A DNA stretch of 64,000 nucleotides from Variovorax sp. V213. Lineage in GTDB: Bacteria; Pseudomonadota; Gammaproteobacteria; Burkholderiales; Burkholderiaceae_C. The notes beneath the pieces were generated by a model. That model made no database searches and was not told the origin of the DNA. It saw only the letters and a program-made list of their open reading frames with translations. The stretch covers positions 4,589,001-4,653,000 of the forward strand of contig NZ_AP028664.1 of the NCBI RefSeq assembly GCF_041154455.1. Reading direction: 5' to 3'. A program made the translations under genes and the position numbers. Of the stretch, positions 31,503 through 41,391 are shown in pieces (the first letter of the stretch is position 1; every line of letters begins with the position of its first letter).

Positions 31503-34289
31503 TCAGCTGGCATCGGGATCGGGCATCGCTCTGCCGAGCGCATCCGCATCCGAAGCGGCACCTTGGCCGCCCAGCATGTCGGAACCGACCTGCGCCACCA
31601 CACCAATGCCGAGTGATACAAGCCCCGCCTTGGCGTCGGTCGCACGACGTCGCGTGATGCGCGAAAGGGCCAGCAGCCTGTCGGCGAGTCCTGGCACCGG
31701 TGGGTCCTGAGCCGCCGCCTCTTCCGAGGCTCTCTGCAGCTTGTCGGCCGCCTTCGCATACTGCTCGAAAGTGGCGGCAACATCGACGATGGCGGACGCG
31801 GCGCCCGCCACGGCGCCGAGCCCTGCGCCCACCGCAGCTCCCATGCCCGCAGCCGGACCTCCGGCTCCCGGCGTGAAGCAGGCCAGCGCGGACTGCCTGA
31901 AGCTGGAAGTCTTCTGTTCGATGCCGGCGGCAGCGACCGTCTCCAACTTCAGTCCCGCGGTGTTGTCCATCTGCAGCCCCAGGAAATTGGACAGGCTCGC
32001 CGCAATCGCGGTTTCCATGTTCAACCCTATGAAGGTGGAACGGGCCATGCCGATGTTGGCTTCGCTGTTGTTGCCGATGTACCCGCTGCTGTTGGCGCCA
32101 AGCACCGTGGTGTTGGAGCCGATGGAAACAGCGTCGATGTCGCCCGCGGCCATCATGTCGATGCCGGTGTTGCTCATCAGCTTGATCTTGTTCGCCATCA
32201 AGGCCAGGGGGCCGGCAGGCACCGTGATGTACTTCGAGCTCGATCCGGTCACCAGCCAATCGATGTGCGCCGCCTCGAAGCTCATCTTGGCGGCCTTGTA
32301 GGTCAGGTTGCCGCTCACGGTGATGGTCTGGTTGCCGGTCACGCTGCGGGTTTCGCCGGCACGCGAGATGTCGCTGCGCGCACCGATCACTTCATGCGTG
32401 CCGGTGCCCTTCACCTTGAGCATGTCGTTGGCATCGACAAAGGTGTCTCGGTTGCCCACCACCTGGTTGTTCTGCTTGCCCTTGACCGTGTTCGTCTGGT
32501 CGACCGCCACCATGTTGGTGTCGTTGCGCGTCACCGTGCTCTTGCGGTCGCGGTCCACGTGGTTCGTCTGGTCGCGCTTGACAGTCACCGACTGGTCGCG
32601 GTCGACCGTGGTCGAGTCGTCCAGTTCCACGCTGCGGCTCATGTTGCGCTCGGCGTGGATGTTGATGTTCTCCTCGCCCTTCTTGTCCTCGAACATGATC
32701 TCGTTGTAGTTCGAGGACCCGCCGCCGGGCGTGGAGCGGGTCTTGAAACCGCTCTGCGAGGGCGACTTGTACGGGATCGGCTGGTCGTCGTTGTAGACGC
32801 GGCCGACGATGATGGGACGGTCGGGGTCGCCGTTCAGAAAATCGACGATCACTTCCTGGCCGATGCGCGGAATGAAGTAGCCGCCCCAGCCTTTGCCGGC
32901 CCAGGGCTGCGACACGCGCACCCAGCAGGTCGACTTCTCGTTGCTCTCGTCGTAGCGGTCCCAATGAAAGTGCACCTTCACGCGGCCGTGGTCGTCCACG
33001 TGGTATTCGTCGCCCTTGGGGCCCACCACGATCGCAATCTGAGGGCCGGGCATGGTCACGCGCGGCGTGAGGCGGGGCGCGCGGTACGGGCGGTCCACCG
33101 GAATCACGGTCAGCAGGAAGGCGCTGGTGCCCGGTTGCGCGGTGTGCAGCATGGGCGTGCCGGCGATCAGTTCCTCCAGCACCTGCAGCGTGTCGGCATT
33201 CACCGCGTCGTCGCGCAGCGCTTCGGACAGCGCGCTGTAGATCGGCTGCTCGGCGGCGCTGGCCGCCACGCTCTCGTAGCCGGGGTGGCTGGCCACGAAG
33301 GTGCAGGCCGCGATGATGTAGTCGCCGTCGCGCGCGCCATCCGGGTCGCCCTCGAACTTGAAGCTGCGGCCCGCGGCCACGTCGGGCCAGTTGGTCAGGG
33401 CCCAGTGGCGGTCGCGCCGCGCGTTGAGTTCGTCGCCGCGCAGCTTGGCGCGGTTCTCGGCATCGTCGCCGCTGAAGTAGCCGCCGGGAAATTCGAACAC
33501 CTCGAGGCCGGCCAGTTCATGGTCGTCGGACACGTCGATGGCGGCGCCCAGCTTTTTCTTGATGGCCTTGAAGTCGCTGTCGCGCGAATCCTGCTTGCCC
33601 GTATGGAAGTGGCGCGCGCTCACCCAGCGCGAGATCTCGTTGTAGCGCGCCTCGCTCGCATCGCTGCCGGCGTGGCGCAAGGTGCCCTCCACGGACAGCT
33701 TCTCGTGCGCCATATCGCTCGCGTCCGACAGGTGCATGGTGCCCGGCGCGTCGTGCGCGTCGAACCAGTAGTAGATGCCTTCGTCTTCGAGCAGCCGCGA
33801 GATGAACTGGTAGTCGCTTTCCTGGTGCTGCACGCAGTAGCGCCGCGGGTTATGGGTACCGATGACGTTGTCGGCCTTGGTCTTCTTGAAGCGCTTGATC
33901 GGGCTGTCCTCGAACACCGCGTCCATCACCTCGAGCACCGGCTTTTCCTGCAGGATGCGGGAGTTGGCGCGCTTGGTGAGCAGCCAGAACCACGAGCGCA
34001 GCGTGATGCGGTATTCGAAGTGCCGGCCCACGTGCCCCGCGCGCACGAAGCGCACCGCATGTCCCTGGCAGTGCCGCTCGTGCTTGCCGCCGTTCTTGTC
34101 CTGGAATTCGATGACCACGTCGAAGGCCCGTCCCAGAATGTCCTTGGCGTCCAGTGCCCTGTTCTTCGACAGCACCGTGAGCTCATAGGCCGAAGGCCGC
34201 GCGAGCGCCTCGTGGCCCACGATGCGCCAGAACATCAGCTCCTTGTTGACAGGCGAATCGCTCTCGATGCGGAACTCGTGGTCGGCCAT
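31503..34289 (-). CDS. vgrG: T6SS spike protein VgrG with C-terminal extension (second copy)
   Basis: A 928-residue VgrG. The base and OB-fold parts closely track the first copy (MADHEF..., LLEDEGIYYWFDAHDAPGTMHLSD, GRVKVHFHWDRYDESNEKSTCWVRVSQPWAG). Beta-helix repeats such as DSTTVDRDQSVTVKRDQTNHVDRDRKST follow. After about residue 800 comes a 120-residue extension absent from the first copy: a Gly/Ala-rich segment (PAAGMGAAVGAGLGAVAGAASAI) and charged helices ending DALGRAMPDPDAS. The extension may dock the DUF2169-pentapeptide protein encoded next, or be a toxin of unknown type. ClpV lies 24 bases upstream. Confidence 0.95.
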   Translation of the reverse strand: MADHEFRIESDSPVNKELMFWRIVGHEALARPSAYELTVLSKNRALDAKDILGRAFDVVIEFQDKNGGKHERHCQGHAVRFVRAGHVGRHFEYRITLRSWFWLLTKRANSRILQEKPVLEVMDAVFEDSPIKRFKKTKADNVIGTHNPRRYCVQHQESDYQFISRLLEDEGIYYWFDAHDAPGTMHLSDASDMAHEKLSVEGTLRHAGSDASEARYNEISRWVSARHFHTGKQDSRDSDFKAIKKKLGAAIDVSDDHELAGLEVFEFPGGYFSGDDAENRAKLRGDELNARRDRHWALTNWPDVAAGRSFKFEGDPDGARDGDYIIAACTFVASHPGYESVAASAAEQPIYSALSEALRDDAVNADTLQVLEELIAGTPMLHTAQPGTSAFLLTVIPVDRPYRAPRLTPRVTMPGPQIAIVVGPKGDEYHVDDHGRVKVHFHWDRYDESNEKSTCWVRVSQPWAGKGWGGYFIPRIGQEVIVDFLNGDPDRPIIVGRVYNDDQPIPYKSPSQSGFKTRSTPGGGSSNYNEIMFEDKKGEENINIHAERNMSRSVELDDSTTVDRDQSVTVKRDQTNHVDRDRKSTVTRNDTNMVAVDQTNTVKGKQNNQVVGNRDTFVDANDMLKVKGTGTHEVIGARSDISRAGETRSVTGNQTITVSGNLTYKAAKMSFEAAHIDWLVTGSSSKYITVPAGPLALMANKIKLMSNTGIDMMAAGDIDAVSIGSNTTVLGANSSGYIGNNSEANIGMARSTFIGLNMETAIAASLSNFLGLQMDNTAGLKLETVAAAGIEQKTSSFRQSALACFTPGAGGPAAGMGAAVGAGLGAVAGAASAIVDVAATFEQYAKAADKLQRASEEAAAQDPPVPGLADRLLALSRITRRRATDAKAGLVSLGIGVVAQVGSDMLGGQGAASDADALGRAMPDPDAS

Positions 34290-34313
34290 TTCGGGGGTCT
34301 CTTGTTGAAAGCC

Positions 34314-37007
34314 TCAATCAAAGGCGTAGGTGAAGTCGGCGTCTTTCACGTCGAGCGCCACACGGCGGATCTCACCGCCGGCGGCCAGGCGCTGCAGGTA
34401 CTCGACCGAGATGGTCGGCAGCACGGTGTTGGTCAGGATCGCGTCGATCACGCGGCCGCCCGACTCCGGGTCCTGGCAACGCGCCACCACCTGCTCGACC
34501 ACCGCCTCGCTGTACTCGAAGGGCACGCCATGGTTGGTTTCAACGCGCTTCTTGATGCGGCCCAGCTGCAGCCGCACGATCTTCTTCATCATCTCGGGCG
34601 ACAGCGGGTAATAGGGAATGGTGACGATGCGGCCCAGCAGCGCGGGCGGGAACACCTTCATCAGCGGCGCCTTCAGCGCATCGGCCAGCGCGTTGGAATC
34701 GGGCAGCAGCTCGGGGTCGCGGCACATGCTCATCACCAGCTCGCTGCCGGCATTGGTGGTGAGCAGGATGATCGTGTTCTTGAAGTCGATCATGCGGCCC
34801 TCGCCGTCTTCCATCCAGCCCTTGTCGAACACCTGGAAGAAGATCTCGTGCACGTCGGGGTGGGCCTTCTCCACCTCGTCGAGCAGCACCACGCTGTAGG
34901 GCCGGCGGCGCACGGCCTCGGTCAGGATGCCGCCCTCGCCATAGCCCACGTAGCCAGGCGGCGCGCCCTTGAGCGTGGAGACGGTGTGTGCCTCCTGGAA
35001 CTCGCTCATGTTGATGGTGATGATGTTCTGCTCGCCGCCGTAGAGCGCCTCGGCCAGCGCCAGTGCGGTCTCGGTCTTGCCGACGCCCGAGGTGCCGCAG
35101 AGCATGAACACGCCGATGGGCTTTTGCGGGTTGTCCAGCCGCGCGCGCGAGGTCTGGATGCGGCGCGCGATCATCTCCAGCCCGTGCTTCTGGCCGATGA
35201 CGCGCTGGTTGAGCGTGTCGGCCAGCTTGAGCACCGCCTCGACTTCGTTCTTCACCATGCGGCCGACGGGAATGCCGGTCCAGTCCGCGACCACCGAGGC
35301 CACGGCCTGTTCGTCGACCGAAGGCAGGATGAGCGGCGACTCGCCCTGCACCGCGTGGATCTTCGCCTGCAGTTCATGCAGCTCGGCAAGCAGCGCGGTG
35401 CGGTCGTGCGGCGGGGCATCGGTGGCCGGGGCATCGGCGGGCGCATCGACGGGCTTGTTGCCCGCGCGCAGCTTGCTGCGCAACTCGAGCAAGCGGTCGA
35501 CCAGCCCTTTCTCTTCCTGCCAGCGCGCATTGAGCGCATCGAGCTGCACTTTCGATTCGGCCAGCAGCGCAGCCACCTGCGTGGCGCGCTTGGTCACGTC
35601 GATGCCGATGGCTTCTTCGCGTCCGATGATCTCCTGCTCGACGGTGAGGCCTTCGATGCGGCGCATGCAGTCTTCCACCTCGGGCGGCGTGGCATGCTGC
35701 GACACGGCCACGCGGGCGCATGCGGTGTCGAGCAGGCTCACAGCCTTGTCGGGCAGCTGGCGCGCGGGAATGTAGCGGTGCGACAGCTTCACGGCCGCCT
35801 CGATGGCCTCGTCGAGCAGCTGCACGCGGTGGTGCTTCTCGAGCACGCTGGCCACGCCGCGCAGCATCAGGATGGCCTTCACCTCGTCGGGCTCGGGCAC
35901 CTGCACGACCTGGAAGCGCCGCGTGAGCGCCGGGTCTTTCTCGATGTACTTCTTGTACTCAGCCCAGGTGGTGGCGCCGATGGTGCGCAGGTTGCCGCGC
36001 GCGAGCGCCGGCTTCAGCAGGTTGGCCGCATCGCCGGTGCCGGCCGCGCCGCCCGCGCCCACCAGCGTGTGGATCTCGTCGATGAAGAGGATGATGGGCG
36101 TCGGCGAGCTCTGCACTTCATCGATCACCTGGCGCAGGCGCTGCTCGAACTCGCCCTTCATGCTCGCGCCCGCCTGCAGGAGGCCGATGTCGAGCGTGAG
36201 CAGCTTCACGTCTTTCAGCTGCGGCGGCACGTCGCCGCGCGCCAGGCGCTGCGCGAAGCCTTCCACCACCGCGGTCTTGCCGACACCCGCCTCGCCCGTC
36301 AGCAGCGGGTTGTTCTGGCGGCGCCGCATCAGGATGTCGACGATCTGGCGGATTTCCTCGTCCCGCCCGGTCACCGGATCCATCTCCCCCTTCTTCGCCT
36401 TCTCGGTCAGGTCGACAGCAAACTTCTTGAGCGCATCGCCCTTGCCCATGGCCGCGGGCGCCATGGCACCCGAGTCTTCGCCGGGCGCTCCGCTGCCCAT
36501 GCCGGTGCCGTCCTGCGCGCGCATCTGCGATTCGGGGGAAGGGTCGCAGATCTTCGCGAAGTTGTCGGCCAGATCCTCGACCTTCACCTTCTCGAACTGC
36601 TTCGACAAACCGAAGAGCGGGTTGCGCAGGCTCTGCGTCTTCAGCATGCCGACCAGGATGTAGCCGGTGCGCACCTGCGCCTCGCCGAACTGCAGCGTGG
36701 CGTAGGTCCAGGCACGCTCGATCGCGTTCTCGATGTGCGGAGAAAAATCGCTGATGGCGGTGGCACCCCGTGGCAGGCGGTCGAGCGCGGCCGTCATGTC
36801 CTTGGCAATCACCGACACGTCGAGCCCGTAGTGCTGGATCACGCGGTGCAGGTCGGAGTCCTGTACCTGCAGCAGCTGGGCAAACCAGTGCTCCAGCTCC
36901 ACATACGGATTACCGCGCATCTTGCAGAACACGGTGGCGCCTTCGATGGCCTTGTAGGCCAGCGAGTTGAGCTTGCCAAAGAGGGCGGTGCGGCTGATTT
37001 CACTCAT
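34314..37007 (-). CDS. clpV: T6SS sheath-recycling AAA+ ATPase ClpV (TssH)
   Basis: An 897-residue Clp/Hsp100 protein. An N-terminal Clp domain (about 1-160) precedes two AAA+ modules. The first has GEAGVGKT (near 236) and LFIDEIHTLVGAGG; the second has GTSGVGKT (near 641) and VLLDEVEKAHPDVHEIFFQVF. The middle coiled-coil region is present near 410-550. ClpV disassembles the contracted TssBC sheath in the cytoplasm. Gene order tssE-tssF-tssG-clpV is the classic arrangement. Confidence 0.97.
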   Translation of the reverse strand: MSEISRTALFGKLNSLAYKAIEGATVFCKMRGNPYVELEHWFAQLLQVQDSDLHRVIQHYGLDVSVIAKDMTAALDRLPRGATAISDFSPHIENAIERAWTYATLQFGEAQVRTGYILVGMLKTQSLRNPLFGLSKQFEKVKVEDLADNFAKICDPSPESQMRAQDGTGMGSGAPGEDSGAMAPAAMGKGDALKKFAVDLTEKAKKGEMDPVTGRDEEIRQIVDILMRRRQNNPLLTGEAGVGKTAVVEGFAQRLARGDVPPQLKDVKLLTLDIGLLQAGASMKGEFEQRLRQVIDEVQSSPTPIILFIDEIHTLVGAGGAAGTGDAANLLKPALARGNLRTIGATTWAEYKKYIEKDPALTRRFQVVQVPEPDEVKAILMLRGVASVLEKHHRVQLLDEAIEAAVKLSHRYIPARQLPDKAVSLLDTACARVAVSQHATPPEVEDCMRRIEGLTVEQEIIGREEAIGIDVTKRATQVAALLAESKVQLDALNARWQEEKGLVDRLLELRSKLRAGNKPVDAPADAPATDAPPHDRTALLAELHELQAKIHAVQGESPLILPSVDEQAVASVVADWTGIPVGRMVKNEVEAVLKLADTLNQRVIGQKHGLEMIARRIQTSRARLDNPQKPIGVFMLCGTSGVGKTETALALAEALYGGEQNIITINMSEFQEAHTVSTLKGAPPGYVGYGEGGILTEAVRRRPYSVVLLDEVEKAHPDVHEIFFQVFDKGWMEDGEGRMIDFKNTIILLTTNAGSELVMSMCRDPELLPDSNALADALKAPLMKVFPPALLGRIVTIPYYPLSPEMMKKIVRLQLGRIKKRVETNHGVPFEYSEAVVEQVVARCQDPESGGRVIDAILTNTVLPTISVEYLQRLAAGGEIRRVALDVKDADFTYAFD

Positions 37008-37047
37008 GGAGGACTCCGTATCTCTTCAAGACGAATGGAAGCTGGGT

Positions 37048-38139
37048 TTATTGAAGTGCGAGCGGTTGCGAAGGCCGTGCGCTCGCACGCATCGGCTGGC
37101 TGCCGACGCGCACGTCCGCCGCATCGCGCGCACGCTTGTGTTGCCCGAGCCAGGAGATCCACCCCAGGCGGGGCGCGTTGCCCTTGTGCTGGCCGAGCCG
37201 CGTGGCCGGAACCTCGGCCTTCTCCAGCATCAGTTCAGCGTCCCACTCGAGTTCGTCGCCCAGCAACTGCTGCATCCAGCGCTGCAGCACGGGCTGCGCA
37301 TCGCCGGTGGGCAGGAACATGCGGTACTGGTCGAGCGAGAGCGGCCCCACGTGCAGCCGCACGCGGTGCTGGCGGTCCCAGGCGCGCGTGCCGAGCATGG
37401 CGCCCATGCCCATCGAGCGCGAACTCTCGCCCTGCCCCAGGCGCGTGAGTTCGCCGCCGGGCAGGCTCATCCAGTGGCCGACCCAGCGCTCCAGCGTGAC
37501 CGGCACGCCGAAGTAGCTGCACAGCACCGACTCCACGCTCTCCGCGTTGTGCACGCGGCGCACCAGCCAGCCCGAGAAATGCAGCCGTGCATCGTCGTGG
37601 ATCTCGTCGCGCCCCGTGCGGCCTGGCATGCCCATGCCCACGAGCGCGCCCACCTGGAGCCGAAAGCGGTCCTCGCCCGGCCGGTCGAGCGCCACCGCCG
37701 GCCGCGACTGGGCCCAGGCACGGTAGAGATGCAGCGAGAAGCGGTGCAGGAAGCTGTCGAGAAATGCCAGCCACGTCGGATCGCCATGGTTCAGGCTGCG
37801 CTCGCGGATGAAATCGCTCAGGTGCACCGGCAGCGGGCCGTTGGGACCCATGTAGCTGAAGAAATGCTGCCGCAGGCGCGGCGGCGAATCGGCGGTCGCG
37901 GGTTCGAAGCGGCTGAAGCTGGCCGGCGCGAACGACAGCGACGGCTCCTGCCCCACGCGCACCGGCTCGGCGCTCGGCAGCAGCGCGCGGCCCCAGCGCG
38001 GCGTGGTGCCGGCCACCGATTCCAGCCGCCGCATCACCGCGAAGTAGTCGTAGGACCATGGCTCGGCCGACCACGCGCGCAGCGCGCCGTCGACGCGGCC
38101 GGCTACAGAATCTGGCGTGTCCCGCACAGCGGCCTCCAT
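37048..38139 (-). CDS. tssG: T6SS baseplate protein TssG
   Basis: A 363-residue TssG (ImpH/VasB). The sequence after ATG 38139 (MEAAVRDTPDSVAGRVDGALRAW), the block LRQHFFSYMGPNGPLPVHLSDFIRER, FLHRFSLHLYRAWAQSRP and GALVGMGMPGRTG follow the family. It overlaps the end of tssF by 37 bases. TssG joins TssE, TssF and TssK in the baseplate wedge. Confidence 0.93.
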   Translation of the reverse strand: MEAAVRDTPDSVAGRVDGALRAWSAEPWSYDYFAVMRRLESVAGTTPRWGRALLPSAEPVRVGQEPSLSFAPASFSRFEPATADSPPRLRQHFFSYMGPNGPLPVHLSDFIRERSLNHGDPTWLAFLDSFLHRFSLHLYRAWAQSRPAVALDRPGEDRFRLQVGALVGMGMPGRTGRDEIHDDARLHFSGWLVRRVHNAESVESVLCSYFGVPVTLERWVGHWMSLPGGELTRLGQGESSRSMGMGAMLGTRAWDRQHRVRLHVGPLSLDQYRMFLPTGDAQPVLQRWMQQLLGDELEWDAELMLEKAEVPATRLGQHKGNAPRLGWISWLGQHKRARDAADVRVGSQPMRASARPSQPLALQ

Positions 38140-39995
38140 CGCATGTTCTCGCCCTTGCCCGCCACGCGCAGCACGGTCTCGACGAAGTGATTGACCTCCA
38201 CGTGGCGTGCGAGATAGCGCGACAGCACCGCGCCGAACAGGAAGACGCTGTGGCCGTGAAAGGCGTCCTTGTCGACCTCGACCGTCACTTCGAGCCCGCG
38301 TCCGAACGCGATCGGTCCCTTGAGCGGCAGCCGGCGCGCAACCGGCTTGCTCTTGACCGACAAGAGGCCGCGCACCTGGCCCTGGCGCATTTCGTCGGCA
38401 TGCACGGCATAGAGCATCAGGGTTTCGCGCAGCGCGGCCGCGCCTTGCTCCGGCGTGCTGTCGGAGATGGAAAGGTAGTTGAGGGCGAGGTGATCGAGCA
38501 CGCGCCATCCGAGCCCCTGGCTCACCACCGGCGACACCGGGCGCGAAGGCCCGCGCACCATGCGCACGCGCTGCGCGGGAAACGAATCGATGCAGTCGAA
38601 GTCGTTCTCACGGCCGAGCGGCATCAGGAGCGGCAGGTCGCGGTTGGTGCACAGCGCAGACACGGCCAGCTGCCGCAGCGCGGCCGAATAGGGTGCCTGC
38701 TGCGGATCGACGATCTGCATGTAGACCTCGGAGCCGATATGGCTGCTGCGATGGCCTTCGGTGCGCTGCCGCACCGAGAGCATGCGTGGCTCGCGCGTGG
38801 TCGTGAAGTAGGCCGGGTGGCTGTGCCGCGTGCCATGAAAGGCCGAATAGAAAGGCCGGAAGAGCTGCTCCGCCGCGGCAGCATCGGCACCGGGCGCGCC
38901 GTGGCCGACAACCTCGGTCACCGTGTGCACCTCGAAGTCTTGCGGCCGCGTGCGGTCGGGCACCAGGTGGAACTGGCTCACGCCTTCGGTCAGCGGCACG
39001 CGGTCGAGCCGCTTGTTGAACAGGTTGACGATCGGCACGCAGTGCAGCTGCACGTTGTCCGCGCCCACCAGCTTTTCGAGCGCCGCATCGCCGCGCGAGA
39101 ACAGAAGCACCAGTTCGATATCGGCCACCGCCATGGTGGACAGCAGCGCCTGCAGGCCCGAGATGCGAATGAACTGGAAGCGCTGCGGAAACGCGAAGTA
39201 TTCCTGCAGCAGCCGGAAGCCCGAAAAGCCGGTGGCAGTGACAGGCAACAGTGCCTCGTCGTCCTCGAAACCCACGGCCCCGATGGCGCTCGCGGGCAGG
39301 TTCTGCGCCGCGCCCTGCAACGCGCCGGTGGGCGACAGCGGCCGCACCATCACGCCGATGGGCTGCCCCAGCGCGCATTCGTGCAGCTGCCACGCCACGT
39401 CTTCGGCGCCGCCCAGGTGCAGCACCAGTTCGTCGATGGCGATCTGGCTGAACTTCAGGCCCGCGGTGGCATGCAGGCCGATGCGCAGCCCGCCGCGAAT
39501 CGCACGCGACTGCGGATGCGTGTTGAGCGGCAGGTCCGGCGCATAGGTGAAGTACTGCGCGCGCTGCACCTCGATCGGCCAGAGCCGCAGCGCGCTCGCG
39601 GTGCGGAACTCGCAATGCGTGTTCTGCCCCACCGCCTGCCGCGCGCGCAGCCCGCTGCCGCGCGGCAGCGTGGGCCCGGTGGCCAGGTTGGCATCGTCGG
39701 GGTCGTGCGCGAACGAGGCCACGGCCATGGCCGGCGTGGGCGCCAGGAAGTTCGGGTAGACGATGTCGAGCAGGTGGCCCGTGAAGCGCGGGTATTCGGC
39801 ATCGAGCTTGAGGTTGACGCGCGCCGAGAGAAAAGCCGTGGCTTCGATCAGCCGCTCCACATACGGATCGGCGACTTCCTGGCCCTCGATGCCCAGGCGG
39901 TGCGCGATCTTGGGAAACGCGCGGGCGAACTCCGAGGAGCTCTCGCGAAAGTAGCGCAGCTCCTGCTCGTAGAGGTTCAGCAACCGGGGGTCCAC
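38103..39995 (-). CDS. tssF: T6SS baseplate protein TssF
   Basis: A 630-residue TssF (ImpG/VasA) with the diagnostic opening MDPRLLNLYEQELRYFRESSSEFARAFPKIAHRLGI, then DPYVERLIEATAFLSARVNLKLDAEYPRFT and LLDIVYPNFLAPTPAMAV. Length and position between tssE and tssG match the family. It forms baseplate wedges around the VgrG hub. Confidence 0.96.
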   Translation of the reverse strand: MDPRLLNLYEQELRYFRESSSEFARAFPKIAHRLGIEGQEVADPYVERLIEATAFLSARVNLKLDAEYPRFTGHLLDIVYPNFLAPTPAMAVASFAHDPDDANLATGPTLPRGSGLRARQAVGQNTHCEFRTASALRLWPIEVQRAQYFTYAPDLPLNTHPQSRAIRGGLRIGLHATAGLKFSQIAIDELVLHLGGAEDVAWQLHECALGQPIGVMVRPLSPTGALQGAAQNLPASAIGAVGFEDDEALLPVTATGFSGFRLLQEYFAFPQRFQFIRISGLQALLSTMAVADIELVLLFSRGDAALEKLVGADNVQLHCVPIVNLFNKRLDRVPLTEGVSQFHLVPDRTRPQDFEVHTVTEVVGHGAPGADAAAAEQLFRPFYSAFHGTRHSHPAYFTTTREPRMLSVRQRTEGHRSSHIGSEVYMQIVDPQQAPYSAALRQLAVSALCTNRDLPLLMPLGRENDFDCIDSFPAQRVRMVRGPSRPVSPVVSQGLGWRVLDHLALNYLSISDSTPEQGAAALRETLMLYAVHADEMRQGQVRGLLSVKSKPVARRLPLKGPIAFGRGLEVTVEVDKDAFHGHSVFLFGAVLSRYLARHVEVNHFVETVLRVAGKGENMRWRPLCGTRQIL

Positions 39996-40022
39996 GGCAT
40001 CACTCCAGGAAAAGCCGCGGGC

Positions 40023-40535
40023 TCATGACCGCTGTGCCATGTCCACGATCTCGATGCGTCCTTCTTCGAGATCGACGCGGCTTCGCATCAGGAATTCGAG
40101 CGGCACGGGCTGCGCCCACAGCATGCCGCGGATCTGCAGGCCAATGCTGTTGTGGGAGTCCAATGCTGAGCCTTCCATGACGAGTTCGACTTCGAGGGTG
40201 CGGGGCAGGATTCGTGGCTCGAACTGCAGGATTGCGTTCTTCAAAGCCTGTTCCATGCTGACACGCTGCACCGACGAGGTGAACTGGCCAGACAGCATAG
40301 GCAATCCGTAATTGATGACCGAGCGCGCAGCATTCGGGTACTGCCTGTCGTCCATCGCAAGGCCGTAGCCGGTGGCGTTGAACAGCCAGCTCAGGTCGCG
40401 CAGCACGGCCTGGCGCAGCGCCTGCTTGGTCAGCGTGCGCTTGTCGTCGCTTTCGCGCTTTTCGTCGGGCGCATGGTCCACCAGCCGGTCGAGCAGCGAG
40501 GGCTGCAGGCGCTCCTGGGCCGTGAGGTCAACCAC
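40023..40535 (-). CDS. tssE: T6SS gp25-like baseplate protein TssE
   Basis: A 170-residue TssE. The N-terminus LQPSLLDRLVDHAPDEK is typical, and the gp25 core shows LRQAVLRDLSWLFNAT, PNAARSVINYGLP and LKNAILQFEPRILP, closing with FLMRSRVDLEEGRIEI. The start is GTG 40535 with AAGG upstream, overlapping the tagJ stop by eight bases. TssE resembles phage T4 gp25, which triggers sheath polymerisation. Confidence 0.94.
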   Translation of the reverse strand: MVDLTAQERLQPSLLDRLVDHAPDEKRESDDKRTLTKQALRQAVLRDLSWLFNATGYGLAMDDRQYPNAARSVINYGLPMLSGQFTSSVQRVSMEQALKNAILQFEPRILPRTLEVELVMEGSALDSHNSIGLQIRGMLWAQPVPLEFLMRSRVDLEEGRIEIVDMAQRS

Positions 40536-41370
40536 GTTGCCCGCCTTGTTCCGACGCGCCCTTCTCCTCCACCGGAGCCGCCGGGTTGAAGAGAATCTCG
40601 CGCACGTCCATCAGCGCGTATTCGCCCGCATCGCTGCCGAGCACGCGCTGGCCGCTGCCTGCCCACACCTCGGGCCGCAGTTCGCGCCATTCGGTCTTGC
40701 GCGCGAGAAGCAGTTCGCCGTCCTGGCTCTTCTCGGTGCCTTCGTAGCGGGTGGGAATGAGCGCCAGCGTCTCGCCGCCGTTTTCGAGCAGCAGGTGCGC
40801 GGGCATCCAGACGCAGTCGCGCAGGTCTTCGGGCGCTTCGATCTTGATATGCGCAAGCCGCGCGTACGGAATCCAGTAGTACTTGCCGTTGACGAAGGCC
40901 TCGAGCACGGGGCCCAGGCGCATGTCGGCATCGGCCAGCCAGTCGAAGGGCACGCCGTCGATGGTGCCGCCGATGGCGGGCGCGGCATCGAAGGCGCGCT
41001 GGCGCAGGTCCTCGGCGAGGTCCAGTTCGCCGCGGCCCTGCCGCAACAGCGATTCGATGAGGAGGGCCAGCCATTCGTCCGGCTGGCCGAAGATCATGGG
41101 CGTGCGCGTGCCCGCGAACACTTCGGCACGCAGGCCCTCGCATCGCACGGCCTCGCCGTAGACCTGCTTCATGGGCACGGCGAGCGCATCGAGCTCGGCC
41201 GCCACGGTGAGCTGGTTGAGCGCGCGCTCCCACTGCCCCAGCACGCAGAGCAGCTGCGCCATGAAGACGCGCTGCTTGCTGTCGGAAGGCCTGGCGCGAA
41301 CCTCGTCGCTCAGTGCCTTGAGGGCAGCGACAGGGTCGGCGGACTTGATGAGTTCGGCAGAGGTGGTCAT
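40528..41370 (-). CDS. tagJ: T6SS accessory protein TagJ (ImpE)
   Basis: A 280-residue ImpE-type protein with an N-terminal TPR-like helical region (SDSKQRVFMAQLLCVLGQWERALNQLTVAAEL) and a C-terminal part containing AIGGTIDGVPFDWLADADMRLGPVLEAFVNGKYYWIPYARLAHIKIE. TagJ binds TssB and modulates ClpV action where tested. Its stop overlaps the tssE start. Confidence 0.92.
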   Translation of the reverse strand: MTTSAELIKSADPVAALKALSDEVRARPSDSKQRVFMAQLLCVLGQWERALNQLTVAAELDALAVPMKQVYGEAVRCEGLRAEVFAGTRTPMIFGQPDEWLALLIESLLRQGRGELDLAEDLRQRAFDAAPAIGGTIDGVPFDWLADADMRLGPVLEAFVNGKYYWIPYARLAHIKIEAPEDLRDCVWMPAHLLLENGGETLALIPTRYEGTEKSQDGELLLARKTEWRELRPEVWAGSGQRVLGSDAGEYALMDVREILFNPAAPVEEKGASEQGGQRG

Positions 41371-41391
41371 GGGGTTCTCCGTTCGGCCGTC

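Noticed and set aside
32265..37448. A 1727-codon open frame on the plus strand
   Set aside because: It lies antisense to vgrG and clpV, is His/Arg/Ala-rich without domains, and is a by-product of GC-rich codon bias.
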